64,000 bases of DNA from Aureimonas altamirensis (GTDB lineage Bacteria; Pseudomonadota; Alphaproteobacteria; Rhizobiales; Rhizobiaceae). The notes below the pieces were generated by a model, which saw only the letters and a list, made by a program, of their open reading frames with translations, did no database searches and was not told the DNA's origin. Positions 37,130 to 46,960 of the stretch are shown here, in pieces (position 1 is the first letter of the stretch; every line of letters begins with the position of its first letter). The translations under genes were made by a program, and so were the position numbers. Location: the NCBI RefSeq assembly GCF_023702225.1, contig NZ_JAMQCO010000001.1, forward strand, positions 1-64,000, in the 5' to 3' direction.

Positions 37130-38182
37130 ATGCCGGCAAGAGCGACCATCGGCTTCATCGGGATCACCGCCGCCCTGGCCATTTCCGCGTCGGCCCCGGC
37201 CGCACTGGCAGGCCCGTCGGACGATTATCACGTGGCCCTGCAGGCGGTGAAGGCGAATGCCTTCCAGCGCCTCGCCGACATCGACGTCAAGGCCATGCTG
37301 GGCACGGCGCCCGGCGATGCGCGCCTGCCCGGCAAGCTCTCGATCTCCGATATTCCCGGCAAGGCGGATGCGCCGGTGGCCAAGGCAAGGCGGCTTGCCG
37401 GCCAGCTTGCCGCGCAACGCGGCGCACGGTCCCTGCCCGCGACGGCCTCCAACCGCTGGGTCGCGGAACGGGTCCGCACCGACCTGTCGGATTATCTGTC
37501 ACAGGGCCCCTCACCCTACCTCTGCTCCGGCCTCGACAATTATCTCGGCACGTTGCGCAGCTACACCAACCAACTGGCCGTAACGGACCTGCGGCTGGAC
37601 GAGGCCGAGGCATTCCTGGCGCAATCCGCCCGCGACAGTGCCGCGGCCGCACTCGACGCGATGATGCCGCCGCCCGCGCCGCGCTACGCTCCGGCGGACC
37701 GCCCCGGCCTGCAGATCGCGGGGCCGGGGGGCCTGCCGTCCATAGACGCGGAGGAAGAGCAGGGCGACGGTTCCGGCCTGCTGACCCTTGTGGCGTCCGG
37801 TGCGACCGCGCCACTTTCGTCGGTCGATCTCGGGCCAGCGACGCGGCGCCCCTCCATGGCGCTGGAGACGCGCGGCGAACTCGAGCGTGCCGCGCGTCGG
37901 CTCGTCTTCGCTGCGCGGCGCGGCGGCTTCATCGACCTGGACCGGCAGACTGCCGCAACCGCCCCGGGGCGTGGCGCGGCAACTTATGTGGCGGCGGTCG
38001 CGCCGGCCCTTCCGTCGGTTACCGACCCCCTTGCCCGCCCGGCGTTGATCGCCGCGCTTGCCGACATCGAGGCTCTGGATGTCGTGATGGCGGCACGCAG
38101 CGGAGGCCAGGACCCCGTGGCCGCCGCGCTCGACGAAACCATGAATGCCATCCGCGCGGCGCACGATACGGCCTGTCGCTAA
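37130..38182 (+). CDS. exported protein of unknown function
   Basis: The 350-residue protein begins with a Sec signal peptide (residues 1-27, cleavage after AALA). The mature part is Ala-rich and helical, with a conserved-looking YLSQGPSPYLCSGLDNYLGTL region near 122 and a Pro/Gly linker at about 185-225. There are only two Cys in the mature protein, one in LCSGL and one two residues from the end, which could form a disulfide. I recognise no domain. It follows the AsmA-like gene by 54 bases and may be cotranscribed with it. Confidence 0.8.
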   Translation: MPARATIGFIGITAALAISASAPAALAGPSDDYHVALQAVKANAFQRLADIDVKAMLGTAPGDARLPGKLSISDIPGKADAPVAKARRLAGQLAAQRGARSLPATASNRWVAERVRTDLSDYLSQGPSPYLCSGLDNYLGTLRSYTNQLAVTDLRLDEAEAFLAQSARDSAAAALDAMMPPPAPRYAPADRPGLQIAGPGGLPSIDAEEEQGDGSGLLTLVASGATAPLSSVDLGPATRRPSMALETRGELERAARRLVFAARRGGFIDLDRQTAATAPGRGAATYVAAVAPALPSVTDPLARPALIAALADIEALDVVMAARSGGQDPVAAALDETMNAIRAAHDTACR

Positions 38183-38190
38183 GCCCCCCG

Positions 38191-39036
38191 TCAGGCGGTG
38201 GACGCCAAGGCCTGGCGTTCCGCTTCCTGCGCCAGTTTCTCGTCGCGCACGCGGCGCGCCTCCTGCTGCTTGGCGACGAGCGAGGCGATAAGGACGCCAA
38301 CCGCGACGACGCCGATCATGATGGTCGATATGGCATTGATCTCGGGCGTCACGCCCAGCCTGACCTGGCTGTAGATGCGCATGGGCAAGGTGGTGGCGCC
38401 TGGGCCGGAGGTGAAGCTTGCGATCACCAGATCGTCCAGCGACAGGGTGAAGGCCAGCATCCAGCCGGCCAGCACGGCCGGCCAGATGACCGGTATGGTC
38501 ACCAGCAGAAACGCCTTCAGGGGCGGGCAACCGAGGTCCTGCGCCGCCTCTTCGAGGGAACGGTCGACGCCGATCAGCCGCGACTGCACGACCACGGCGA
38601 CGAAGCACATCGAGAATGTCGTGTGCGCCAGCGTGACCGACCAGAAACCCCTGTCGAAATTGATGGCCACGAACAGCAGCAGCAGGGAAAGGCCGGTGAT
38701 GACTTCCGGCATCACGAGGGGCGCCGCCACCATGCCGGAAAACAGCAGCCGCCCGCGGAAATTGCCGTAGCGCACCATGGCCATGGCCGCCAGCGTGCCA
38801 AGGATGGTCGCTATGGTTGCCGAAAGGATGCCGACGCGCAGGGTGATGAAGGCCGCGTCGACGAACAGGCTGTTGCCCGCCAGCGCCGCATACCAGCGCG
38901 TGGAGAAGCCGCCCCATACGGTCACGAGTTGCGAGGCGTTGAAGGAATAGACCACCAGCAGCACGATGGGCAGATAGAGGAAGGCGAAGCCGACCACCAG
39001 CGATACGATGTTGAAGGGCGACAGCCGGCCGCTCAT
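38191..39036 (-). CDS. potI: putrescine/polyamine ABC transporter permease PotI-like
   Basis: The 281-residue permease has six predicted membrane segments and the EAAQDLGCPPLKAFLLVTIP loop (about residues 155-175) that docks on the ATPase. It is the second permease of a PotFGHI-type system. Its ATG overlaps the potH stop by 4 bases (ATGA at 39033-39036). The longer open frame upstream lies inside potH and was rejected. The C-terminal 25 residues form a charged, helical tail. Last gene of the operon. Confidence 0.92.
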   Translation of the reverse strand: MSGRLSPFNIVSLVVGFAFLYLPIVLLVVYSFNASQLVTVWGGFSTRWYAALAGNSLFVDAAFITLRVGILSATIATILGTLAAMAMVRYGNFRGRLLFSGMVAAPLVMPEVITGLSLLLLFVAINFDRGFWSVTLAHTTFSMCFVAVVVQSRLIGVDRSLEEAAQDLGCPPLKAFLLVTIPVIWPAVLAGWMLAFTLSLDDLVIASFTSGPGATTLPMRIYSQVRLGVTPEINAISTIMIGVVAVGVLIASLVAKQQEARRVRDEKLAQEAERQALASTA

Positions 39037-39959
39037 GTCAGGCTCCGGGCCTGGATCTTCTGGAAGATCATGATGGGCACCACCAGCACGAGCAGCAGGA
39101 GGACGGCCACGGCGGAGGCGACGGGCCAGTCCCGGTTGATGAAGAATTCGTCCCAGAGGACCTTTCCGATCATCAGCGTCTGGGAGCCGCCGAGAAGATC
39201 GGGAATGACGAACTCCCCCACCGCCGGGATGAAGACCAGGAACGAGCCGGCGACGACACCCGGCAGCGACAGCGGGAAAGTGATCTTCCAGAAGGCCCAG
39301 AAAGGAGGGCAGCCCAGGTCGTTCGCCGCTTCGACCAGCCTGTGGTCCATCCGCTCCAGGCTCGCATAGATGGGCAGCACCATGAAGGGCAGGTAGGAAT
39401 AGACGATGCCGATATAGACGGCGAGCTCGGTGTTCAGAAGGTTCAGCGGCTGCGAGACGAGGCCCGTCCACAGCAGGAACTGGTTGAGGTAGCCCTCCCC
39501 CCGCAGGATGCCGATCCACGCATAGACGCGGATCAGGAAGCTTGTCCAGAACGGCAGGATGACCAGCATCAGGAGAACCGGGCGCAGGCCGCCCGGCGCG
39601 CGGGCCATGCCGTAGGCCAGGGGATAGCCGACCGCCAGCGCCAGCACGGTCGAAACGAAGGCGATGCGCAGGCTGGAAAGATAGGCGTTGATATACAGCG
39701 GGTCGCCGCCGAGCCAGACGTAGTTTTCGAAGGACAGCTCGCGCAGGGCCTGCCAACTGGCCGACAGATCGCCCAGGTCGAAGGTCGGCAGATAGGGAGG
39801 CTGGGCGATCGCCGTTTCCGAAAGCGAAATCTTGAAGACGATCAGGAAGGGAATGAGGAACAGGGCGACCAGCCAGAGATAGGGGATGCCGATCACCCCT
39901 GCCCGGAACCACCGGCCCGAACCTGGTTTGCCGTCGCGGGCCCTTGTTTCAGCCGCCAT
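39033..39959 (-). CDS. potH: putrescine/polyamine ABC transporter permease PotH-like
   Basis: The 308-residue permease has a short hydrophilic N-terminus, six membrane segments and the EAANDLGCPPFWAFWKITFP coupling loop. A large extracytoplasmic loop after the first helix (FDLGDLSASWQALREL) is typical of PotH. It lies 9 bases after potG and overlaps potI. Together they would form the heterodimeric channel for putrescine. A spermidine-preferring PotBC alternative is possible from sequence alone. Confidence 0.92.
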   Translation of the reverse strand: MAAETRARDGKPGSGRWFRAGVIGIPYLWLVALFLIPFLIVFKISLSETAIAQPPYLPTFDLGDLSASWQALRELSFENYVWLGGDPLYINAYLSSLRIAFVSTVLALAVGYPLAYGMARAPGGLRPVLLMLVILPFWTSFLIRVYAWIGILRGEGYLNQFLLWTGLVSQPLNLLNTELAVYIGIVYSYLPFMVLPIYASLERMDHRLVEAANDLGCPPFWAFWKITFPLSLPGVVAGSFLVFIPAVGEFVIPDLLGGSQTLMIGKVLWDEFFINRDWPVASAVAVLLLLVLVVPIMIFQKIQARSLT

Positions 39960-39968
39960 GGCGCGCCC

Positions 39969-41120
39969 TCATGCCGACAGGATGACGCCGGCGTCGGCAG
40001 GGAAGGAAAGATACACTTCCTCTTCCCAGCCGATCTGCTCCGGCGCGACGCGGAAGGCGTTCATGACGGTGGCCCGCATGATCGTGCCGCTGTCGAGCTT
40101 GACGTTGAAAAGGGTCACATCTCCCAGATAGGCGATGTCCCAGACCGTGCCCTTCAGCACGTTGGCGGCGCCGGCCTCAGGCGGGCGGCGGCTGAGGGAT
40201 ATCTTTTCGGGCCGGACCGCCAGCGCGGCCGGCGCCCCCTTCGCCAGTTGCGGTGCGCCGTCGACTGTCAGGACGCCGCCTTCGGCCGCAAGGCGCAGCC
40301 GGTCGCCGGAGACATCCTCCACCGTTCCCTCGACGATCGAGACATTGCCGATGAAGTCGGCGACGTAGCGCGAATTCGGCGCTTCGTACAGGATGGCCGG
40401 CGTCGCCACCTGCTCGATCCGGCCGGCGCGCATCACGGCGATCCGGTCGGACATGGTCATCGCTTCTTCCTGGTCGTGGGTGACGATCACGAAGGTCAGG
40501 CCGAGCTCCTGCTGGAGGTCCATCAGCTCGAACTGGGTTTCCTCGCGCAATTTCTTGTCGAGCGCACCGAGCGGCTCGTCCAGAAGCAGCACCTTGGGTT
40601 TCTTGGCCAGCGAACGGGCCAGCGCCACGCGCTGCTGCTGGCCGCCCGAAAGCTGTTGCGGCTTTCGCTTCGCATAGGGCGTCAGCTTGACCAGCCGCAG
40701 CATCTCGGCCACGCGATCCGAAATCTCCGACCGTGCCATGCCGTCCTGCCTGAGGCCGAAGGCGATGTTCTTCTCGACGCTCATATGCGGAAACAAGGCA
40801 TAGGACTGGAACATCATGTTGAGCGGTCGACGGTAAGGCGGCACGCCGGTCAGGCTTTGGCCGCCCAGCCTGATATCGCCCGAAGTCGGCGTCTCGAACC
40901 CCGCCAGCATACGCAGCAGGGTCGACTTGCCGCACCCCGACGGCCCCAGCAACGCGAAGAATTCGCGCGTGTAGACGTCGAGGCTCAGATCGTCGACGGC
41001 GTTGAAGTCGCCGAAGGTCCGGACCACCCGGTCGAACTCGATCAGGGGTTTTGCCGCGGGGTCGTTCCACGGATCGAAGTTCCGCCGGATGCTGCCGAGC
41101 GATTTGAGCGCCGTCGCCAT
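39969..41120 (-). CDS. potG: putrescine/polyamine ABC transporter ATPase PotG-like
   Basis: The 383-residue ATPase has Walker A GPSGCGKSTLLRM, signature LSGGQQQRVALARSL, Walker B LLLDEPLGALD and switch His in VTHDQEEAM, then a C-terminal TOBE regulatory domain (residues about 300-375). An N-terminal extension of about 25 residues before the usual start is typical of PotG over PotA. It is 25 bases downstream of potF. It would energise import by the PotHI permeases. Confidence 0.93.
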   Translation of the reverse strand: MATALKSLGSIRRNFDPWNDPAAKPLIEFDRVVRTFGDFNAVDDLSLDVYTREFFALLGPSGCGKSTLLRMLAGFETPTSGDIRLGGQSLTGVPPYRRPLNMMFQSYALFPHMSVEKNIAFGLRQDGMARSEISDRVAEMLRLVKLTPYAKRKPQQLSGGQQQRVALARSLAKKPKVLLLDEPLGALDKKLREETQFELMDLQQELGLTFVIVTHDQEEAMTMSDRIAVMRAGRIEQVATPAILYEAPNSRYVADFIGNVSIVEGTVEDVSGDRLRLAAEGGVLTVDGAPQLAKGAPAALAVRPEKISLSRRPPEAGAANVLKGTVWDIAYLGDVTLFNVKLDSGTIMRATVMNAFRVAPEQIGWEEEVYLSFPADAGVILSA

Positions 41121-41145
41121 GATCGAACAGAGCCTCGCCTTGCGG

Positions 41146-42252
41146 TTACTGGCCCGTCCGGACGGTGGTGAAGGCGCGCGTCACCAGGCGTTGCGCGCGG
41201 GCATCGTAGGGCAGCTTGATGTACAGCTTCTCCAGCGTGGCCTCGTCGGGGTAGACGGCCGGATCGTTGAAGATCTCCGGATCGATCAGCTTCTGCGAGG
41301 CGAGGTTGCCGTTGGCATAGACGACATAATCCGTTGCGCGCGCGATCACCTCGGGACGCATCATGTAGTTGATGAAGGTGTGGGCGGCTTCGACATGCGG
41401 CGCATCGGCCGGAATGGCCATCTGGTCGAACCACATCATCGCGCCTTCCGTGGGGATGGCGTAGCCGATCTCCACGCCCGCGCCCGCTTCTTCCGCGCGG
41501 TCGCGCGCCTGGAAGATGTCTCCGGAGAAACCGACCGCCACGCAGATGTCGCCATTGGCCAGCGCGTTGATGTATTCGGACGAATGGAACTTGCGGATGA
41601 AGGGCCGCACCTTCAGCAGCAGGTCCGTCGCTTTCTGGATATCCTCGGGCGTCGCCGCGTCCGGGTTTACGCCCAGGTAGTTCAGGGCCGCGGGAATGAT
41701 CTCGCCAGGCGAATCCAGCATGTCGATGCCGCATGTCGCCAGCTTCTCGGCATGTTGCGGATCGAAGACAAGCGCCCAGCTATCCAGCGGCGCATCGGGC
41801 AGCGCTTCCGCCACCTTGGCCTTGTTGTAGCCGATGCCGGTGGTGCCCCACATGTAGTTGACCGTATAGGCGTTGTCCGGATCGAAGGCCGCGACACGCT
41901 CCTGGATCATCGGCCACATATTGCCGAGATTGGTCAGCTTGGACGGGTCGAGCTTCTGGTACACGCCTGCCTGGATCTGCCGCGCCAGATATTCGGCCGA
42001 GGGCACCACGATGTCGTAGCCGCTGCCGCCCGCCAGCATCCGGGTTTCGAGTATCTCGTTGGAATCATACGTGTCATAGACGACGCGAATGCCCGTTTCC
42101 TTGGTGAAGTCCTCGATGATCGACGGGTCGATATAGTCCGACCAGTTGTAGATGTTGAGCTGTTGCTGCTGTGCGGCAGCCTGCCCGGTCAGGGCGGTGA
42201 AGGCGACGAGGGCGACAAGGCTGCATGTGGGACGGTTGGGCAAGATCTGCAT
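41146..42252 (-). CDS. potF: putrescine-binding periplasmic protein PotF-like
   Basis: The 368-residue binding protein has a Sec signal peptide (about residues 1-26, ending QAAA). The mature start QLNIYNWSDYIDPSI is the PotF/PotD signature, and the GTTGIGYNKAKV and MWFDQMAIP regions line the polyamine site. The ATG at 42252 has AGGAG directly abutting it; the TTG three codons on would have better spacing, so the real start may be there. First gene of potFGHI. PuuA/PuuB-like enzymes are encoded 4.7 kb away. Confidence 0.92.
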   Translation of the reverse strand: MQILPNRPTCSLVALVAFTALTGQAAAQQQQLNIYNWSDYIDPSIIEDFTKETGIRVVYDTYDSNEILETRMLAGGSGYDIVVPSAEYLARQIQAGVYQKLDPSKLTNLGNMWPMIQERVAAFDPDNAYTVNYMWGTTGIGYNKAKVAEALPDAPLDSWALVFDPQHAEKLATCGIDMLDSPGEIIPAALNYLGVNPDAATPEDIQKATDLLLKVRPFIRKFHSSEYINALANGDICVAVGFSGDIFQARDRAEEAGAGVEIGYAIPTEGAMMWFDQMAIPADAPHVEAAHTFINYMMRPEVIARATDYVVYANGNLASQKLIDPEIFNDPAVYPDEATLEKLYIKLPYDARAQRLVTRAFTTVRTGQ

Positions 42253-42278
42253 CTCCTGAAGTCACGCGAGGGGGCCGC

Positions 42279-42310
42279 ATGCCCGACTATTTCCGAGAGT
42301 CGGGCATTTT
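42279..42310 (+). terminator. hairpin plus T-run in the potF/GNAT intergenic region
   Basis: A 10-bp perfect stem (ATGCCCGACT at 42279-42288 with AGTCGGGCAT at 42298-42307) is followed on the plus strand by a run of T. Both flanking genes are on the minus strand, so as an intrinsic terminator it would face antisense. On the minus strand it lies between the GNAT stop and potF and could still act as a stem-loop barrier. Confidence 0.45.
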
Positions 42311-42332
42311 GGTAGCCCCTAACTGCTCAAGA

Positions 42333-42845
42333 TCACAAGCGGTTGTCGCGCTGCATATAAATCGCGTCGGGACCATAGGCCGCAAGCTTGGCGCCGAGCG
42401 CTGCATCGTCGAGGGCGACGAAGCCGAAGCGGGCCCAGAAAGGCCCCGTGCCGTAGACGGAGATCAGCGTCGTCACCGGGAAGCGCGCCGCGATGCCGAG
42501 CAGCCTGTCGATACCCTGCCGCGCCTCTCCCCGTCCGCGCCGCTCCGGCGCGACGACGACATCGTGGATGTAGAAGGCATCCGCCGCCGGCTCCAGCCGG
42601 TCGAGGATGGTGTCCAGCGGCGGCGGCGACAACCGTTCGATCGGGTGTGCGACGCCGTAGCCGACGATGGCATCGCCGGTATGGAGCACGATCGCCCCTT
42701 CGGCGAAGAGTTCGATGCGATTGGCAAAGACCTCCGGCCGTTCCGGCAGGCCGGGATGCACCCTGTCGGCCAGCGCGATGACGGCGGCTACGTCACGGTG
42801 CGTCATCGCACGCCACCGGGCCTGCATCGTCGCACGATCGCTCAT
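42333..42845 (-). CDS. GNAT-family N-acetyltransferase
   Basis: The 170-residue acetyltransferase has the acetyl-CoA-binding motif VVVAPERRGRGEARQGI near residues 95-110 and a C-terminal TGPFWARFGFVAL strand. The ATG at 42845 overlaps the stop of the upstream hydroxylase gene by 4 bases (ATGA), so the two proteins are probably made together. The longer open frame upstream lies in that gene. The substrate is unknown; coupling to a lipid-type hydroxylase is suggestive but not proof of a lipid role. Confidence 0.88.
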   Translation of the reverse strand: MSDRATMQARWRAMTHRDVAAVIALADRVHPGLPERPEVFANRIELFAEGAIVLHTGDAIVGYGVAHPIERLSPPPLDTILDRLEPAADAFYIHDVVVAPERRGRGEARQGIDRLLGIAARFPVTTLISVYGTGPFWARFGFVALDDAALGAKLAAYGPDAIYMQRDNRL

Positions 42846-43639
42846 CGGTGCTTCTGCCCTGCTCCGTAGAATATCTTCTCCCACGCCTTGTGGGCCTTGT
42901 AGCCCTCGCGGATGAAGGGCGTGAACACGGCCATGTTCAGGACGGCCCTGTTGGTCAATCGCCCCGGAAAGCGCAGCGGCTTCTCGAAATCCACGAACAG
43001 CACCACGCGGACCCCATCGGAGTGGTTCCACGCCTCGTGCTCATAGGCATCGTCGAAGATGAGCGCCTTGCCTTCCTGCCAGTGGCAAAGCGTGTCGGCG
43101 ATGCGGATGCCGATCTTGTCGGGCTCGTTCGGAACGATCAGGCCGAGATGAAAGCGCAACACCCCGTTATATGGTCCGCGATGCGGTGGAAGATGCTTGC
43201 CCGGCTCGAAGATCGAAAACATGGCCGATTTCATGCCGGGTATCTTCTGCAGGATACGCCACGTCTCCGGGCATTGACGGATCGCCTCCTCCGACTTGAT
43301 GCCGTAGCCGCACAGGAAGAAAGTCTTCCAGTTCCGGTCGGAGGAGATGGAGCGTACCTCCGAGGATATTTCATGGAAGGCGGGCAACTCTCCCTTGCGG
43401 GTCAGGACTGCGTCGAGCTCCCTGCGGATGAGGGGCCATTCGGCCTCCACATCCGCGGCCCAGGGAAATACCGAGTTGTCATAGACCGGCGGGTTGCCCA
43501 CGGTGGAGCAGGACAGGTTCCATGCCTCCGCGCCGTCCACCACCTTCTGCACGGCCCGAGCGACAAGGCCCTGCCGGCTCATCGTATCTTCCAGGCCCTC
43601 TGTCTTCGTTTTCTGGGCCGAACCGTTACGCATATCCAC
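42842..43639 (-). CDS. aspartyl/asparaginyl beta-hydroxylase family dioxygenase (LpxO/OlsC-like)
   Basis: The 265-residue Fe(II)/2-oxoglutarate dioxygenase has the Asp_Arg_Hydrox signature PPHRGPYNGVLRFHLGL and the distal His in DDAYEHEAWNHSD. The closest described members are LpxO (lipid A 2-hydroxylation) and OlsC (ornithine-lipid hydroxylation), both in the membrane or on its surface. The start is GTG 43639 or ATG 43633; GGAG lies 9 bases before the GTG. It is 16 bases downstream of the regulator gene at 43656. The lipid target is inferred from the family. Confidence 0.88.
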   Translation of the reverse strand: MDMRNGSAQKTKTEGLEDTMSRQGLVARAVQKVVDGAEAWNLSCSTVGNPPVYDNSVFPWAADVEAEWPLIRRELDAVLTRKGELPAFHEISSEVRSISSDRNWKTFFLCGYGIKSEEAIRQCPETWRILQKIPGMKSAMFSIFEPGKHLPPHRGPYNGVLRFHLGLIVPNEPDKIGIRIADTLCHWQEGKALIFDDAYEHEAWNHSDGVRVVLFVDFEKPLRFPGRLTNRAVLNMAVFTPFIREGYKAHKAWEKIFYGAGQKHR

Positions 43640-43655
43640 CGGTGGACACTCCTGC

Positions 43656-45068
43656 TTAAAAATCGAAGGCCGACAGACCGCCGACCCAGGTATCGAGGCC
43701 CAGAGGCCGCGTCAAAGGCGGCTCGGCCCGGGCCAGACAGGCTTGCCGCTCGCAGAGCCTGCACGACGGCCCGACAGGCACAGGCGACATCCGGCCGAAC
43801 CTGCCATAGATGACCCTGTCCTTGAAAGCGGCTTCGCAGGCCAGCAGCAGCGCCGTGCGGCGGGGCCGCTCGGCGAAGCCGGCCTTCAGGCCTTCCAGCG
43901 TCCGCGAGATCGTCAGGAAGACGGCGCCGTCGGGCATTTCCACCTCTTCCACAAGCACGCGCCCGGCCTCGGAAAAACTGTTGTGGATGGCCAGCTTGAC
44001 GCAGCCGCCGCCGAACCGGCGCGTGGGGAAACCTTGTGCCCCGGCGCGCCGGAAACGGTTTCCGGCCTGGTCCACCTCCATCATGAAGAAGGGAACGCCG
44101 GGCGCCCCATGGCGCTGCAGCGTGGTCAACCGGTTGGCCACCTGCTCGAACGAGGCCTGGAAGCGGCCCGCCAGGGCGTCGATATCGTAGGCCGCCCGTT
44201 CCGCGGCGGCATGAAAGGGGCCGTAGGGCATCATCAGCGCGTGGGCCGCGTAGCGCGTCAGCTCGAACAGGGCCAGCCGCCGCGCCTCAGCGCTGGCGAA
44301 GGAGAAACTGGCGAGCTCCGCCTCGATCGGCTGCGCCAGCGCAAGGGACGCCGCTTCGAACGCCACCTCCCGCAGGCGGTCCGGCGCCGAAAGGCGCTCG
44401 GACAGGAACAGGCGGCGCGAATGCCGGTCGAAACGGCGGCGCCAGTTGGGCATCGTCTCGACCGGCAGCACGCGGACGGACACGTCGTACCGTGTTCGCA
44501 GCCAGGTCTTCAGCGCGCTGTAGGCATCGTCGCCGAGGGCGATCTCGGCACTCAGGCCCTCGGCCGCCCCGTCGATGCCGGCGAAGTAGTTGGGCCTGTC
44601 CTCCAGCACCTCGCGCACCGCGTCCATGGGCAGGCGCGAGCCCGCGGCATCCAGCGCCTTGCCCTGCCCCGCCAGAAGGACGGACAGGTCCGACAGACGC
44701 GCCTCCATCTCCTTGTAGGCGCGATAGAGCTTTGCCATCCCGGCTGCGGCATTGGGCGCGGCGTCGGCGAAATCGCTCATTTCCTGTGGTCCGGGCAGTT
44801 CGCCCGCAAGCAGCGGATCGGCGAAAGCCGCCTTCAGGTCGGCGCGCAGGCTGTCGCCCTCGCGCGCCTGAAGGCCGGACAGGTCGACCTCGTAGATCTC
44901 CGTCAGTCGAAGCAGAATCTGCACCGTCAGCGGACGCTGGTTGCGCTCCAGAAGGTTCAGGTAGGAGGGCGAGATGCCGAGCTCCGCCGCCATGGCCGTC
45001 TGCGTCAGCCCCAGGCCGTTGCGCAGCCGGCGCAGCCGTGGCCCGGCAAAGACCTTGTTGTCAGCCAT
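43656..45068 (-). CDS. ScfR/RamB-like transcriptional regulator (XRE HTH plus DUF2083-type domain)
   Basis: The 470-residue protein has an XRE helix-turn-helix at residues 10-60 (LTQTAMAAELGISPSYLN), a middle IrrE-like region in which the metallopeptidase HExxH is replaced (VAFEAASLAL), and a C-terminal domain with three Cys in CRLCERQAC. This is the layout of short-chain-fatty-acid/acyl-CoA regulators (RamB, PccR, MccR) that control isocitrate lyase or propionyl/methylmalonyl-CoA genes. It is divergent from aceA, which it very likely controls. Confidence 0.9.
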   Translation of the reverse strand: MADNKVFAGPRLRRLRNGLGLTQTAMAAELGISPSYLNLLERNQRPLTVQILLRLTEIYEVDLSGLQAREGDSLRADLKAAFADPLLAGELPGPQEMSDFADAAPNAAAGMAKLYRAYKEMEARLSDLSVLLAGQGKALDAAGSRLPMDAVREVLEDRPNYFAGIDGAAEGLSAEIALGDDAYSALKTWLRTRYDVSVRVLPVETMPNWRRRFDRHSRRLFLSERLSAPDRLREVAFEAASLALAQPIEAELASFSFASAEARRLALFELTRYAAHALMMPYGPFHAAAERAAYDIDALAGRFQASFEQVANRLTTLQRHGAPGVPFFMMEVDQAGNRFRRAGAQGFPTRRFGGGCVKLAIHNSFSEAGRVLVEEVEMPDGAVFLTISRTLEGLKAGFAERPRRTALLLACEAAFKDRVIYGRFGRMSPVPVGPSCRLCERQACLARAEPPLTRPLGLDTWVGGLSAFDF

Positions 45069-45073
45069 GCTGT

Positions 45074-45140
45074 TTTGACCGCATTTTTACAAGACCATTC
45101 TTTGACAGCATTTACATCATGACATGGCGGTTTTGTCAAA
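45074..45140. promoter_or_regulatory. candidate regulator binding sites between scfR-like gene and aceA
   Basis: Two direct copies of TTTGAC-N-GCATTT lie at 45074-45086 and 45101-45113 (27 bases apart), and a third TTTGAC half-site is inverted at 45135-45140. The second and third form a CTTTGACA/TGTCAAAG dyad. The first begins 6 bases before the regulator start codon, fitting autorepression. RamB/PccR-class proteins bind repeated TTTGC-type boxes, so this is a reasonable but untested operator. Confidence 0.5.
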
Positions 45141-45272
45141 GCGCGCACAACCCGACATCTTTTCGATACCAGAAATGCCGGTTTCTTCTGTGTCGCGTGT
45201 GATGATCTGTCAATCTTCCCTTCATGGCGCAGTGCAGCGAAAGCCTGGGCCGATATCAGGGAGTGATTGGAC

Positions 45273-46577
<1,305 letters not shown>

Positions 46578-46609
46578 CGCAACAACCTTTCTCAAAGGGA
46601 GAGACCGAT

Positions 46610-46867
46610 ATGAGCCTTGTCATGGAAGAAAAGCGCCCGCGCACCCGCGTCCGTGAACGCGCCGAAGAGCAGTCCGCCACCATGGACACCACGCAGCAGG
46701 CGGCCATCCGCGCCCTCGCCAACGATCTGCATCGGCTTAACCAGTCGGTCATGAAGGCGGTGGAGGAAGGGCTGTCGGTCGAACTGGTGCGCTCCTCGCG
46801 CCATCATTCGGGCAATGGCTGCTGGGGAGACCTGCTCGTTCCCGTGATCGTGCGCACGGAACGCTGA
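46610..46867 (+). CDS. small protein encoded just after aceA, function unknown
   Basis: The 85-residue protein has a good ribosome site (AAAGGGAGAG) and lies 32 bases after aceA, with a hairpin following it. It is soluble: an Arg-rich N-terminus, then AAIRALANDLHRLNQSVMKAV, an amphipathic helix, and a C-terminal RSSRHHSGNGCWGDLLVPVIV segment with one Cys. I recognise no domain. Cotranscription with aceA suggests a role in the glyoxylate bypass, for example as a small effector or regulator of it. Confidence 0.82.
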   Translation: MSLVMEEKRPRTRVRERAEEQSATMDTTQQAAIRALANDLHRLNQSVMKAVEEGLSVELVRSSRHHSGNGCWGDLLVPVIVRTER

Positions 46868-46873
46868 AAAACC

Positions 46874-46903
46874 GGGCAAGGAGGCCGCACCGCCGCCTTG
46901 CCC
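46874..46903 (+). terminator. hairpin after the aceA transcript
   Basis: Arms GGGCAAGG (46874-46881) and CCTTGCCC (46896-46903), extendable by two GC pairs across one mismatch, form a stem directly after the small-gene stop (46867). The tail GCCTTT is only weakly T-rich. Confidence 0.55.
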
Positions 46904-46960
46904 GCCTTTACCAGAACTGGCTATCATCCGCCGACGCCGAAACCCGTCGCGAAGGATCGC

